Positions 1 to 6,320 of a stretch of DNA of 6,320 nucleotides are shown here, piece by piece. Numbering within the stretch: position 1 is the first letter of the stretch; every line of letters begins with the position of its first letter. Below the pieces are notes generated by a model. That model was not told the DNA's origin, searched no databases, and worked only from the letters and a program-made list of their open reading frames with translations. This DNA comes from Kouleothrix aurantiaca (GTDB lineage: Bacteria; Chloroflexota; Chloroflexia; Chloroflexales; Roseiflexaceae). Both the position numbers and the translations under genes were made by a program. The stretch is taken from the NCBI GenBank assembly GCA_001399705.1, contig LJCR01000143.1, positions 1-6,320 on the forward strand, written 5' to 3'.

Positions 1-94
1 CCCTCATACATATCAATGCGGCGGCGAGGGTTTTATCACAAGAGTTGCGGGAAGCCTCCTATGCGCCTGAGTATTTTGGTGCAAGTCGAACGAA

Positions 95-155
95 GGACGA
101 AGGACGAAAGACGAATGACCAAGGCGCTTCGTCGTTCGTCATTCGTCGTTGGTCA
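95..155. repeat. Heptad GACGAA repeat arranged as an inverted repeat
   Basis: Three heptads of form NGACGAA (95-101, 102-108, 109-115) face three heptads of form TTCGTCN (128-134, 135-141, 142-148) across a 12-base centre. Antiparallel pairing gives 18 of 21 matched pairs, with the mismatch always at the variable N position. TGACCAA (116-122) and TTGGTCA (149-155) are also exact reverse complements, so two competing folds are possible. It lies in non-coding DNA downstream of the gene row. Similar GACGAA-type intergenic repeats are recalled from filamentous Chloroflexota; its function is unknown. Confidence 0.7.
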
Positions 156-181
156 CACCCAGAATGCGTGAGCCATACAGC

Positions 182-219
182 GCACCGAGGACACGAGTTT
201 CAATTCTTTTGCTCGGTGC
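182..219. repeat. Inverted repeat (8-bp arms) after the last gene
   Basis: GCACCGAG at 182-189 and CTCGGTGC at 212-219 are perfect reverse complements around a 22-base spacer. In the transcript the hairpin would lie 26 bases after the stop of the Tat-type subtilase. It could slow polymerase or protect the mRNA 3' end, but there is no U-run after it and the loop is long, so it is not called as an intrinsic terminator. Directly beside it, TGCTCTCTG occurs twice in tandem (217-225 and 226-234). Confidence 0.6.
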
Positions 220-244
220 TCTCTGTGCTCTCTGTGGCCCGCGC

Positions 245-1864
245 TTACTGCGCCAGCTGGCGCGCCGAGAAGATCGCGCCAATGGGCGACATGCTGCCCG
301 GGCCGGCACGGCGCAGCAGCTGAATGGCCGCGTCGCGCGCGTGCCCTTCGCTCATTAGCGCCGCCAGCGCGCCCGCCACCACGGGCGCTGCGAAGGATGT
401 GCCAGCCCAGCGCGCCCAGCCGGTTTCGTTTGGCGCGCCATCGGGAAATGCGCCCGTATACAGCCCAACCATGCCAGAGCGCGCATCGGCCGTGCCGGCC
501 GTGACCTCGCCGCCAAATGCCGCCACACCTGCGCGCAGTGGCGCGTCCGACAGGTTGGAATAGTCGGCCGGCGTCGCTGCGTCGGCCTTGAGCGCCCCCA
601 CCCCTAGCACCGAATCGAACGCGGCCGGGTAGCGCGCCGGGGGATGGTAGCCAGCCCGCCCTTCGTTGCCAGCCGCCGCGACCACCGCTGCCTGCTGGCT
701 GTGCAATGTGTCGCAAAGCTGCTGGAAGGGCGCAACCGTGCGCAGGAGCCGTTCGGGCGGCTGGCCAGCCCAGAATGGCTCGTCCTGGCGCAATGTGCGC
801 AGCCAGGCCCGGTCGGGCTGCGGCACATCCAGGCACAGGCTCGCATTAACAATCACCGGGCCGCGCGCTGCTGCCTGGGCGGCAAGCGCAAAGCCCCGCG
901 CAATGCTTTCGAGCGAGCCAACGCCGTAAGGGTTAAGCACTTCGACCAGATGCAGGCGCGCGGCTGGCGCAATCGCGTGGATGATGCCCGCCACAAACAG
1001 CCCGTGGTCGGGCATGAGGTAGTGCGCGTTGGGCAGCACATAGTCGAGCTGGCCGAGCAGATGATCCGCGCCGGCGTAGGCGATGTCGAGCGGGCTGTTG
1101 GGGCCGAGCAACCCCGCCACAAGCGGGTGCGCCGCCTGCCAGCGCGCCATCGCGCCATCGAGCGCGGCGCGGTCGGGCGCGGTGTCGAGGATGTAGATGT
1201 CGATGCCTGCGCCGCGCTCGGCGGCAGGGCGTTGCAGCGGCAGGCCGGCGGGGAGCACAAACTGCCAGAATGCAGGTTGAACGCCGCGTAGCTGCGCAAG
1301 CTCGGCGGCCGAAATCGCCTGTGGTCGCCCGCCCGGTCCGCCGCCGCCTACATTTTCGGGCGCGCCAGCAGCCATCCAATTCGGCACAAACTGGGCGATA
1401 CTCACCTCGCTAGCAGGTGCCGCCAGGGCGTCGGCGCTCAGCCGCTCGCAGTGATCGAGCAGCGCTGCCGCGTTGTTGGCACCCGGCGCGGGCAGCGCGG
1501 CGAGCGTCCAGGCTTCTGCGCCACTTGCCAGCGTGATCATGCGCTCGGCGTCCGGCGCTGCCCCGGCAAGCAGCGCATCGCTAAGCAGTGGGTGGACGCG
1601 CAGACGCTGCGCCACGTGCTCGCGAGTAAATGCGCCAGGGTGACGTACGACCACCAGCACCTCGCCGGGCACGCAGTAGGTATGTGCCGCTGTCGCGTTG
1701 CGCTGCGCCGCCGCAACGCGAGCGTTGCCGCCAGCCAGGGCCGCGAATGCGGCCCCGCCGGCAAGTTCCGCCATACGCCGTGCAAAACTGCGACGGGAGA
1801 GTTCTACCGAAGGCGGTGTGTTGCTTGCATCGTCGTTCGCTGGCCTGGAAGGATCATTTCCCAT
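245..1864 (-). CDS. Subtilisin-like S8 family serine peptidase with a Tat signal
   Basis: A 539-residue paralogue of the preceding subtilase. The start at 1864 has GGAGG four bases upstream. The N-terminus carries a twin-arginine motif SRRSFARRM (23-31), a weakly hydrophobic Ala/Gly-rich stretch and an AAA|Q cleavage-like site near 53, so folded export through Tat is predicted. A propeptide-like region follows (CVPGEVLVVVRHP, 64-76), then the linker PENVGGGGPGGRP (169-181). The catalytic domain has Asp227 in IYILDTAP, His287 in PDHGLFVAGIIH, oxyanion Asn400 in VAAAGNEG and Ser490 in WAGTSFAAP. The stretch after His (IAPAARLHLVEVLNPYGVG) aligns closely with its sister. DNA in lines sampled here runs about 75-80% GC against about 50% in the sister gene, so the two are not a recent tandem duplication. 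It starts 62 bases after the sister gene ends, with no terminator between, so cotranscription is likely. The mature enzyme should lie outside the membrane or be membrane-associated; its substrate is unknown. Confidence 0.92.
   Translation of the reverse strand: MGNDPSRPANDDASNTPPSVELSRRSFARRMAELAGGAAFAALAGGNARVAAAQRNATAAHTYCVPGEVLVVVRHPGAFTREHVAQRLRVHPLLSDALLAGAAPDAERMITLASGAEAWTLAALPAPGANNAAALLDHCERLSADALAAPASEVSIAQFVPNWMAAGAPENVGGGGPGGRPQAISAAELAQLRGVQPAFWQFVLPAGLPLQRPAAERGAGIDIYILDTAPDRAALDGAMARWQAAHPLVAGLLGPNSPLDIAYAGADHLLGQLDYVLPNAHYLMPDHGLFVAGIIHAIAPAARLHLVEVLNPYGVGSLESIARGFALAAQAAARGPVIVNASLCLDVPQPDRAWLRTLRQDEPFWAGQPPERLLRTVAPFQQLCDTLHSQQAAVVAAAGNEGRAGYHPPARYPAAFDSVLGVGALKADAATPADYSNLSDAPLRAGVAAFGGEVTAGTADARSGMVGLYTGAFPDGAPNETGWARWAGTSFAAPVVAGALAALMSEGHARDAAIQLLRRAGPGSMSPIGAIFSARQLAQ
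1706..1864 (-). other. Predicted twin-arginine (Tat) signal peptide region
   Basis: This segment encodes residues 1-53 of the downstream subtilase. It has a long polar N-region, then S-R-R-S-F-A-R-R fitting the SRRxFxK Tat pattern (Arg in place of Lys), a modestly hydrophobic Ala/Gly h-region (about 31-47), and an A-x-A type site ending at residue 53. The low hydrophobicity of the h-region fits Tat better than Sec. The cleavage site is inferred. Confidence 0.75.
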
Positions 1865-1868
1865 AATG

Positions 1869-1873
1869 CCTCC
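1869..1873 (-). promoter_or_regulatory. Ribosome binding site of the Tat-type subtilase
   Basis: GGAGG on the minus strand, 4 bases before the ATG at 1862-1864. The spacing is a little short, but no better in-frame start exists upstream. Nothing promoter-like or terminator-like stands out in the 62-base gap (1865-1926) to the stop of the preceding subtilase, which fits read-through from it. Confidence 0.6.
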
Positions 1874-1926
1874 ATAGCTGAGTGTACGAACTGATAGTGA
1901 TGCCTTGCCCTCCGTGAGAGCGCTGT

Positions 1927-3612
1927 TTAGCCCTGCGTGACCATGAAAATTTCCGCGCTATCGCTCGCCAGATCGGGTTCGGCCGCGCGGATTGCGCCCA
2001 TAACGGTTACTGGCGTAAGGCCATGCCCAAGCAGGGCTGCGGCTGTGCCCGTAATAATAGGCGCGGCAAACGACGTTCCCGACCACCATGCCCATTGAGT
2101 TGTATTTTCTTCATCGCTGTATGGCTCATCCTCGTCCAGCTCCTTGCCGGGAGCTTTGTCGCCCGGGAAATTGCCAAGATACACGCCAAGCACACCCATC
2201 TCTGGCGTGGTCTTGCTATCGAAAATCTCCCCCGCCTCGTCGAGAAAAGTTGTCGCGCCACCGCCCAATGTAACAATTCCTTTGTACGATGGCCGATCCG
2301 ATTTGTTCGAATATTCGGCCATAACAGTGCTATTTTTGTCGAGTGCGCCAACCCCTTCGACGCTTGTGAACGCTGCGGGAAACCGCGCTTGCGGGCGGTC
2401 GCCGCCGGTCACATCTTGACCGTTGTTGGCATCGTTCCCTGCCGCTGCGATCACCAGTGCATCGTTTCCGCGCAGTGAGTCAAAAGCCCAGTCAAGATCG
2501 AGGCAGAACTGGTCGAGCAGATACAAATCGTCTGGGGTAATCTGCTCTTCATTCTTCTGAAAAACCTCAAAACTAACGAGCTGGTCGTTTGCATCGCCAT
2601 TATTTTTATACTGGCCGGGCAGTGGCATAACCAGCATAAAACTACAGTTCACAACCAGCGGGCGACGCTCAGTCGCATCTTCGCGTTGTTGCGCCAGATG
2701 CTTGATGGCAAGGGCAATACCCTGCGTAGTGCCAAGACCATAGTCATTCAGCACCTGGTAAAGATGCAACTGTGCCTTTGGCGCAATCGAGTGAATAATG
2801 CCCGACACGAATAGCCCATGGTCGTTCATGTTGTAATCGTGTCGCCGCACACGAACCTCATCAGGAGCGAGCAGCTTGACGCCAATTTCGGGCGCAAGAT
2901 GCACTGTTAGGTTTGTAAATCCGCCACTCCCATTTGGTTCAAGCAGGCTGCGAATGATTGGATGAGCTGTTGCATGATCAGTATATGCTTTTTGCAGCGT
3001 TTCAATGCAGTATGCCGTATCGAACATGGCAACATCAACCTTACGGGTTGCGTCGCGTGGCTTGAAGTCAGGCAGTGCCGTCATTGTAAAAGTGTATGGT
3101 GCCCCAGGCGCATCAATCGCGCTGCCGGCAAACTCGCTTGCTACACTCGCAGGAATAGGGCGCGAACCTGGGCCACCGCCTCCTGTATTTTCTGGCGTTG
3201 GCACCGAGAACCAATTTGGTGAAGCTATGCGCAAAAGTACAGCGCCATCATCAGGCAGGGCGAGAATGTTTTGGTTCAGCGCGTTGATTCTGCGAATCAA
3301 TTCACGCGCATCTCGGCCATTATATTGCGTGAGTTGTGGCAAGACGTACGGCAGGACTGTAAAGGCGTCGCGCCTTGGGCGGCGATTTTCTGGAAAACGA
3401 GTGCTATTTTGCGAGTGAGTAAATGAAACAGCTTGCTCGCGATCAAGCTGCGCCTGGCCAAGGGTTTCGTTCAAGAAGCTAAATTTTTGTAATTCTTCCA
3501 GCACCTGACCAATTGAGATTTCGGCAGGATGCTCAACCAGCAGGCGAATAATACCCGGCTGGAAATAGTCTTTTCGCCGTCTGGAATGTGCCCGCCCTTG
3601 TTGATTTTGCAT
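1927..3612 (-). CDS. Subtilisin-like S8 family serine peptidase, no visible export signal
   Basis: A 561-residue subtilase. The start at 3612 is chosen because AAGAGGAG lies 9 bases upstream; the frame could open at 3735, but that would overlap the CHAT gene by 97 bases. The N-terminal region (1-135) opens with YFQPG plus a hydrophobic strand, as in PGEVLV-type subtilase propeptides. Next comes a Gly-rich linker PENTGGGGPGSRP (140-152) and the catalytic domain: Asp198 in VAMFDTAY, His265 in NDHGLFVSGII, oxyanion Asn393 in VIAAAGND, and Ser514 in WSGTSFAAP. The His motif is HGLFV rather than the usual HGTHV. An acidic insert (about 485-502, with ELDEDEPYSDEE) sits just before the Ser motif and is absent from the sister protein. 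No signal peptide, Tat motif or membrane segment is visible, so it is probably cytoplasmic. It is likely cotranscribed with the CHAT gene 26 bases upstream. The family call is firm; substrate and role are unknown. It may be a zymogen released by cleavage of the N-terminal region. Confidence 0.93.
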   Translation of the reverse strand: MQNQQGRAHSRRRKDYFQPGIIRLLVEHPAEISIGQVLEELQKFSFLNETLGQAQLDREQAVSFTHSQNSTRFPENRRPRRDAFTVLPYVLPQLTQYNGRDARELIRRINALNQNILALPDDGAVLLRIASPNWFSVPTPENTGGGGPGSRPIPASVASEFAGSAIDAPGAPYTFTMTALPDFKPRDATRKVDVAMFDTAYCIETLQKAYTDHATAHPIIRSLLEPNGSGGFTNLTVHLAPEIGVKLLAPDEVRVRRHDYNMNDHGLFVSGIIHSIAPKAQLHLYQVLNDYGLGTTQGIALAIKHLAQQREDATERRPLVVNCSFMLVMPLPGQYKNNGDANDQLVSFEVFQKNEEQITPDDLYLLDQFCLDLDWAFDSLRGNDALVIAAAGNDANNGQDVTGGDRPQARFPAAFTSVEGVGALDKNSTVMAEYSNKSDRPSYKGIVTLGGGATTFLDEAGEIFDSKTTPEMGVLGVYLGNFPGDKAPGKELDEDEPYSDEENTTQWAWWSGTSFAAPIITGTAAALLGHGLTPVTVMGAIRAAEPDLASDSAEIFMVTQG

Positions 3613-3621
3613 GGTGATGCA

Positions 3622-3629
3622 CTCCTCTT
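3622..3629 (-). promoter_or_regulatory. Ribosome binding site fixing the start of the first subtilase
   Basis: AAGAGGAG on the minus strand, 9 bases before the ATG at 3610-3612 and placed within and just after the intergenic gap from the CHAT stop (3639). This near-consensus site supports the 3612 start over the in-frame ATG at 3735, which lies inside the CHAT coding region. Confidence 0.75.
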
Positions 3630-3638
3630 GATGGTAGA

Positions 3639-6320
3639 TTATTCGGGCCGCGACAAAGGCCCGGCATGACCAATGAGTTGAAATGCGCCCCAGAAAGCTG
3701 GGTGGAGCTGTGGCTGGGCCTGGATGATTGCGCATTGCGCGTTGCGAATTGCCTCAGCTTTTGACGCCCCACTCTGCAATGAGCGATAAAGATGTTCCAT
3801 AAACGTAAGCGTGATACCGTCGTCCACTCGCCAGAGGCTGGTAATCAGCGAAGCCGCCCCGGCGTATAAAAAGCCGCGCCCCAGGCCAATAAGCTCGTCA
3901 CCAGCGGTTACATACGCTCGGCCAGTCTCGCAGGCGCTAAGTGTCACAAGCTCGTAGCTCAGATCGTTTTGAAACAGATCATCGGTGTATACCTGACCGT
4001 CAGCCAGTTGAAAGTATGACAGATCGGGCTGATCAAGGCGATGTTCGCCATGCGCAGCTATATGAAGCACTTGTACTGGCGCGCTGGCAAAACTGTTGCG
4101 CGTTGCTGATTGCTCACTTATAGCCTCCCCACCAAACAATTCGTTGACAAGCCGTGCTTCCTGGAGCGTATTTGGCAGCCGTTCTTCCCACGAATGCGCA
4201 AGTGCCAGTGCTCCGGCCGGGCGACGCAATGGCTGGCGTAGTAATAGGCCAGCAGCAGGCAACAGCGTAACTTCGTGACTTTCGATTAAATACTGTGTTC
4301 CGTTATGGAGCAGGTGGAATGGCAGATAATGAAGCACCCCAGATGGTACAATAACGATGCGCCTATACTCAGCAAGCGTGATATTCTGGGCATTGAGAAC
4401 GCAGGCATAGAGCTTCTGAAGAATACGCTTTCCAATCAGTGCCAGGTTTGCAGTTGCCGATGCACTTGCACCGGTTTTTAGTGCTGACGCAATATTGAGC
4501 TGAAGTTGCCGTATATTCTGCTGTAGCTCTGGCAGTGTGATAGGAAGACGATGCAGATATAAATTCGTTGCGTTAATACAGAATACATATATGTTCTGAG
4601 CATCGCAATAATATTCAATGAGCAACGTAGATGGCTCTAGTGCAGCCTGTATTTCTTGCAGATGGGGTGGTGTAACATGGACGTAGATTGTATTATCTGC
4701 CTGCAAATAAAGCTGTTCGGTAATAGCACGCATGCGATGTTCGCGGATGTATAGCTCCTGACGTGCAGTTGCAGAATCGATGTGCTGTCCCTTTTGGTCC
4801 TCCTCCGATATTTCTTCAAATGCAAGCCGGTAATACCATTGATGCTCTGCGCGGAGTTCATTTAACAGCTCAACGAGCGTTTGTGATTGCGTTTCTTTTG
4901 CCGACCAGCGAAGCTGGTTGCGGTTGCTAAGGTATCCTAACCAGTTTAACGATTTTGTGCGTTCTAGGGTGTTATACGCATGCTCGAAATGATTCAAGTG
5001 GAGATGTAGCCGCATTGCACCATGAAAGGACTCATTTTTATCGTCAAGGAAGCCAGGACGAAGTGTGATGGATAAATTGCGCTCAATTCGTTCGATTACA
5101 CCGGAAGCAGCTCGATAATGGCGGAGTGCGCGCTGTGTTTTATTTTCATGTTCTGCGATGCGCGCAAGCAACACATGAGCGGCATAACGTAGTGAAGACG
5201 CATTATTTTTCTTGGAAACACGAAATGATTTTTCTGCCTCTCCTCTGGCTTGTTGAGCTTCTTGTTGCCGAAGATGGACTTCAGCCAAAAGGAGCAATGC
5301 AGAAGCATAGTTCATGCGCTGTTCATGCTCAGTGAAATATGCAATTGCTGTTTGAGCCAAACCTTCAGCTGTCGCTATGTCGCCTTGTGCAATGGCAATT
5401 TTGCCACGCCGTAGCTGAGTAAGCGCTAGCCACGATGCGGCCCCAAGATTGCTGAAAATATGCTCAGCTTGATTTAAAGCTTGATACGCCGCCTCGCGAT
5501 TACTTAACCCTGCTTCGGCAGAAGCAAGATGCAAAAGCGTTATTGCTTCACGATGCGCTGTTTCATTTTGCCGATATATCTTGCTAATATCGTTTGCAAT
5601 TTCTCGCGCCTCACTATAACGATTGAGAGCCAAATAGCACTCGATCATATCGCGACGAACATTTGTAGCATCTAGGCGCAATTCTTCTGCGACTAATATG
5701 TCGTAGGATTGGTGTAGTTTTTGTAATGCGCGATGATAGTTTCCTTGTGTAACCGCAATATGACCTATATTAAGATTGGCAATAGCAGCCGCCCGATATT
5801 CTTTGTTTTCAGAAAACATTTTATGAGCAAGCTCATAATGATTTACTGCTCGTCGAAATGAACCAAGTGCATTATAGGCGTTTCCTAAGCAATTATGCGC
5901 CAATCGCACATACATTTCACTTTTGCCACCTACTTTAGTTGCTAAATCGATAACTCCTTCATAAATTTTTATAGCTTGTTGTTGATCGCCCAAAAGGTTG
6001 TAGACAATAGCAGTATTCAGTTCAAGAACAAGCAATTTATCCTGAATATGGTTGTGGACAAAAATCTCCCGCGCGCGCTCAGCGTCGGCCAGCGCCTCAT
6101 CGACGCGGCTCAGCTCGACGCTGATCAGCATGCGCCCGATGCGCGTGCGCGCCCAGCCCACCGCGTCGCCAATCGACTCGAACAGCGCGCCGGCCTCGCC
6201 CAGCAGGTCCCACGCCTCCTGAATGTTGCCAACAAACTTCAGCGCGTCACCGCGTGCCATGGTGCCGAGCGCAGTCTGCCATGCATCGCCGCGCAGCCGC
6301 CCGACCTGCACAATCAGGTC
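3639..6320 (-). CDS. TPR-repeat CHAT-domain protein (caspase-like cysteine protease), 5' end beyond the window
   Basis: The reading frame is open to the right edge (893 codons visible), so the true start lies outside. A GTG at 6309-6311 is in frame, but nothing marks it as the start. Numbering residues from that GTG, about 18-410 hold roughly ten TPR-like helical hairpins (for example LGNAYNALGSFRRAVNHYE near 142-160). A helical linker follows (about 430-555, with LERTKSLNWLGYLS), then a C-terminal CHAT domain (about 560-885). The CHAT core shows beta-strand RIVIVPSGVLHYLPFHLL (651-668), the catalytic His754 in HIAAHGE and the catalytic Cys794 in LSACETG, followed by GLGRGFLYAGAASLITSLW. Both dyad residues are intact, so peptidase activity is plausible. 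CHAT proteins are caspase/separase relatives, and TPR-CHAT proteins are usually cytosolic and switched on by partner binding to the TPRs. The substrate is unknown; the two subtilases just downstream are candidates by context only. Base composition changes sharply near 6060. The stop TAA is 26 bases before the next gene. Confidence 0.93.
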   Translation of the reverse strand, partial: DLIVQVGRLRGDAWQTALGTMARGDALKFVGNIQEAWDLLGEAGALFESIGDAVGWARTRIGRMLISVELSRVDEALADAERAREIFVHNHIQDKLLVLELNTAIVYNLLGDQQQAIKIYEGVIDLATKVGGKSEMYVRLAHNCLGNAYNALGSFRRAVNHYELAHKMFSENKEYRAAAIANLNIGHIAVTQGNYHRALQKLHQSYDILVAEELRLDATNVRRDMIECYLALNRYSEAREIANDISKIYRQNETAHREAITLLHLASAEAGLSNREAAYQALNQAEHIFSNLGAASWLALTQLRRGKIAIAQGDIATAEGLAQTAIAYFTEHEQRMNYASALLLLAEVHLRQQEAQQARGEAEKSFRVSKKNNASSLRYAAHVLLARIAEHENKTQRALRHYRAASGVIERIERNLSITLRPGFLDDKNESFHGAMRLHLHLNHFEHAYNTLERTKSLNWLGYLSNRNQLRWSAKETQSQTLVELLNELRAEHQWYYRLAFEEISEEDQKGQHIDSATARQELYIREHRMRAITEQLYLQADNTIYVHVTPPHLQEIQAALEPSTLLIEYYCDAQNIYVFCINATNLYLHRLPITLPELQQNIRQLQLNIASALKTGASASATANLALIGKRILQKLYACVLNAQNITLAEYRRIVIVPSGVLHYLPFHLLHNGTQYLIESHEVTLLPAAGLLLRQPLRRPAGALALAHSWEERLPNTLQEARLVNELFGGEAISEQSATRNSFASAPVQVLHIAAHGEHRLDQPDLSYFQLADGQVYTDDLFQNDLSYELVTLSACETGRAYVTAGDELIGLGRGFLYAGAASLITSLWRVDDGITLTFMEHLYRSLQSGASKAEAIRNAQCAIIQAQPQLHPAFWGAFQLIGHAGPLSRPE

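Larger units (their letters stand above)
1..244. other. Non-coding region downstream of the protease row
   Basis: No convincing gene is seen on either strand. Short frames run through the heptad repeats and lack a credible ribosome site or family signature. The region holds the two inverted repeats listed separately, and 1-84 shows nothing recognisable. A neighbouring gene may begin or end beyond the left edge. Confidence 0.6.

Noticed and set aside
61..171. Small plus-strand frame starting MRLSILVQVE
   Set aside because: It runs straight into the heptad repeats, has no clear ribosome site and is only 36 codons long.
182..219. Intrinsic terminator for the operon
   Set aside because: Stem of only 8 bp, 22-base loop and no U-run after it on the minus strand; kept only as an inverted repeat.
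1..244. CRISPR array or direct-repeat cassette
   Set aside because: The repeats are 7-9 bases, contiguous and without spacers of constant length.
153..836. Overlapping minus-strand frame within the Tat-type subtilase
   Set aside because: An out-of-frame shadow: low-complexity Gly/Arg/Ala protein with no motif, while the subtilase frame is intact to its stop.
644..1291. Long plus-strand open frame opposite the Tat-type subtilase
   Set aside because: High-GC antisense frame with Arg/Ala-rich, family-less protein; the opposite strand carries all S8 motifs.
3613..3735. Upstream in-frame ATG at 3735 as the start of the first subtilase, adding 41 residues
   Set aside because: It would overlap the CHAT coding region by 97 bases, the extra residues look like CHAT coding read in another frame, and a strong ribosome site supports 3612.
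6309..6311. GTG as the true start of the TPR-CHAT gene
   Set aside because: The frame stays open to the window edge and no ribosome site is visible in the nine remaining bases; the gene most likely continues upstream.

Overview
The window holds one minus-strand gene row, read from the right edge to the left. It encodes a TPR-CHAT protein (caspase-like protease, its start lost beyond the right edge), then a subtilisin-like S8 peptidase with no visible export signal, then a second S8 peptidase of the same unusual subfamily with a twin-arginine (Tat) signal. Gaps of 26 and 62 bases with no terminator in between suggest one transcript, with its promoter outside the window. All three proteins keep their catalytic residues: a His/Cys pair in CHAT, and an Asp/His/Ser triad plus oxyanion Asn in each subtilase. 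The simplest reading is a set of linked proteases in which the TPR array senses or docks a partner and the CHAT domain acts on the subtilases or alongside them. That functional link is inferred from gene order only.

Organism: the GC-rich but mosaic DNA, the TPR-CHAT/S8 content, and intergenic repeats built on GACGAA heptads and CTCTGTG units point to a filamentous Chloroflexota bacterium (Roseiflexus/Kouleothrix-like). This is a moderate-confidence guess from recall; there is no rRNA or housekeeping gene to confirm it.

Layout: 1-244 is non-coding and repeat-bearing, downstream of the row. 245-1864 is the Tat-type S8 peptidase, very GC-rich. 1927-3612 is the leaderless S8 peptidase, near 50% GC in sampled stretches. 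3639-6320 is the partial TPR-CHAT gene. Inside that gene the base composition jumps from about 37% GC (5761-6060) to about 69% GC (6061-6320), by hand count. This suggests that the TPR array was assembled by recombination, or that the assembly joins two paralogues there.

The points most worth a second look are the three-protease operon, the Gly-rich PEN(T/V)GGGGPG(S/G)RP linker shared by both subtilases just before the catalytic domain, the different predicted locations of the two subtilases, and the GC break within the CHAT gene.
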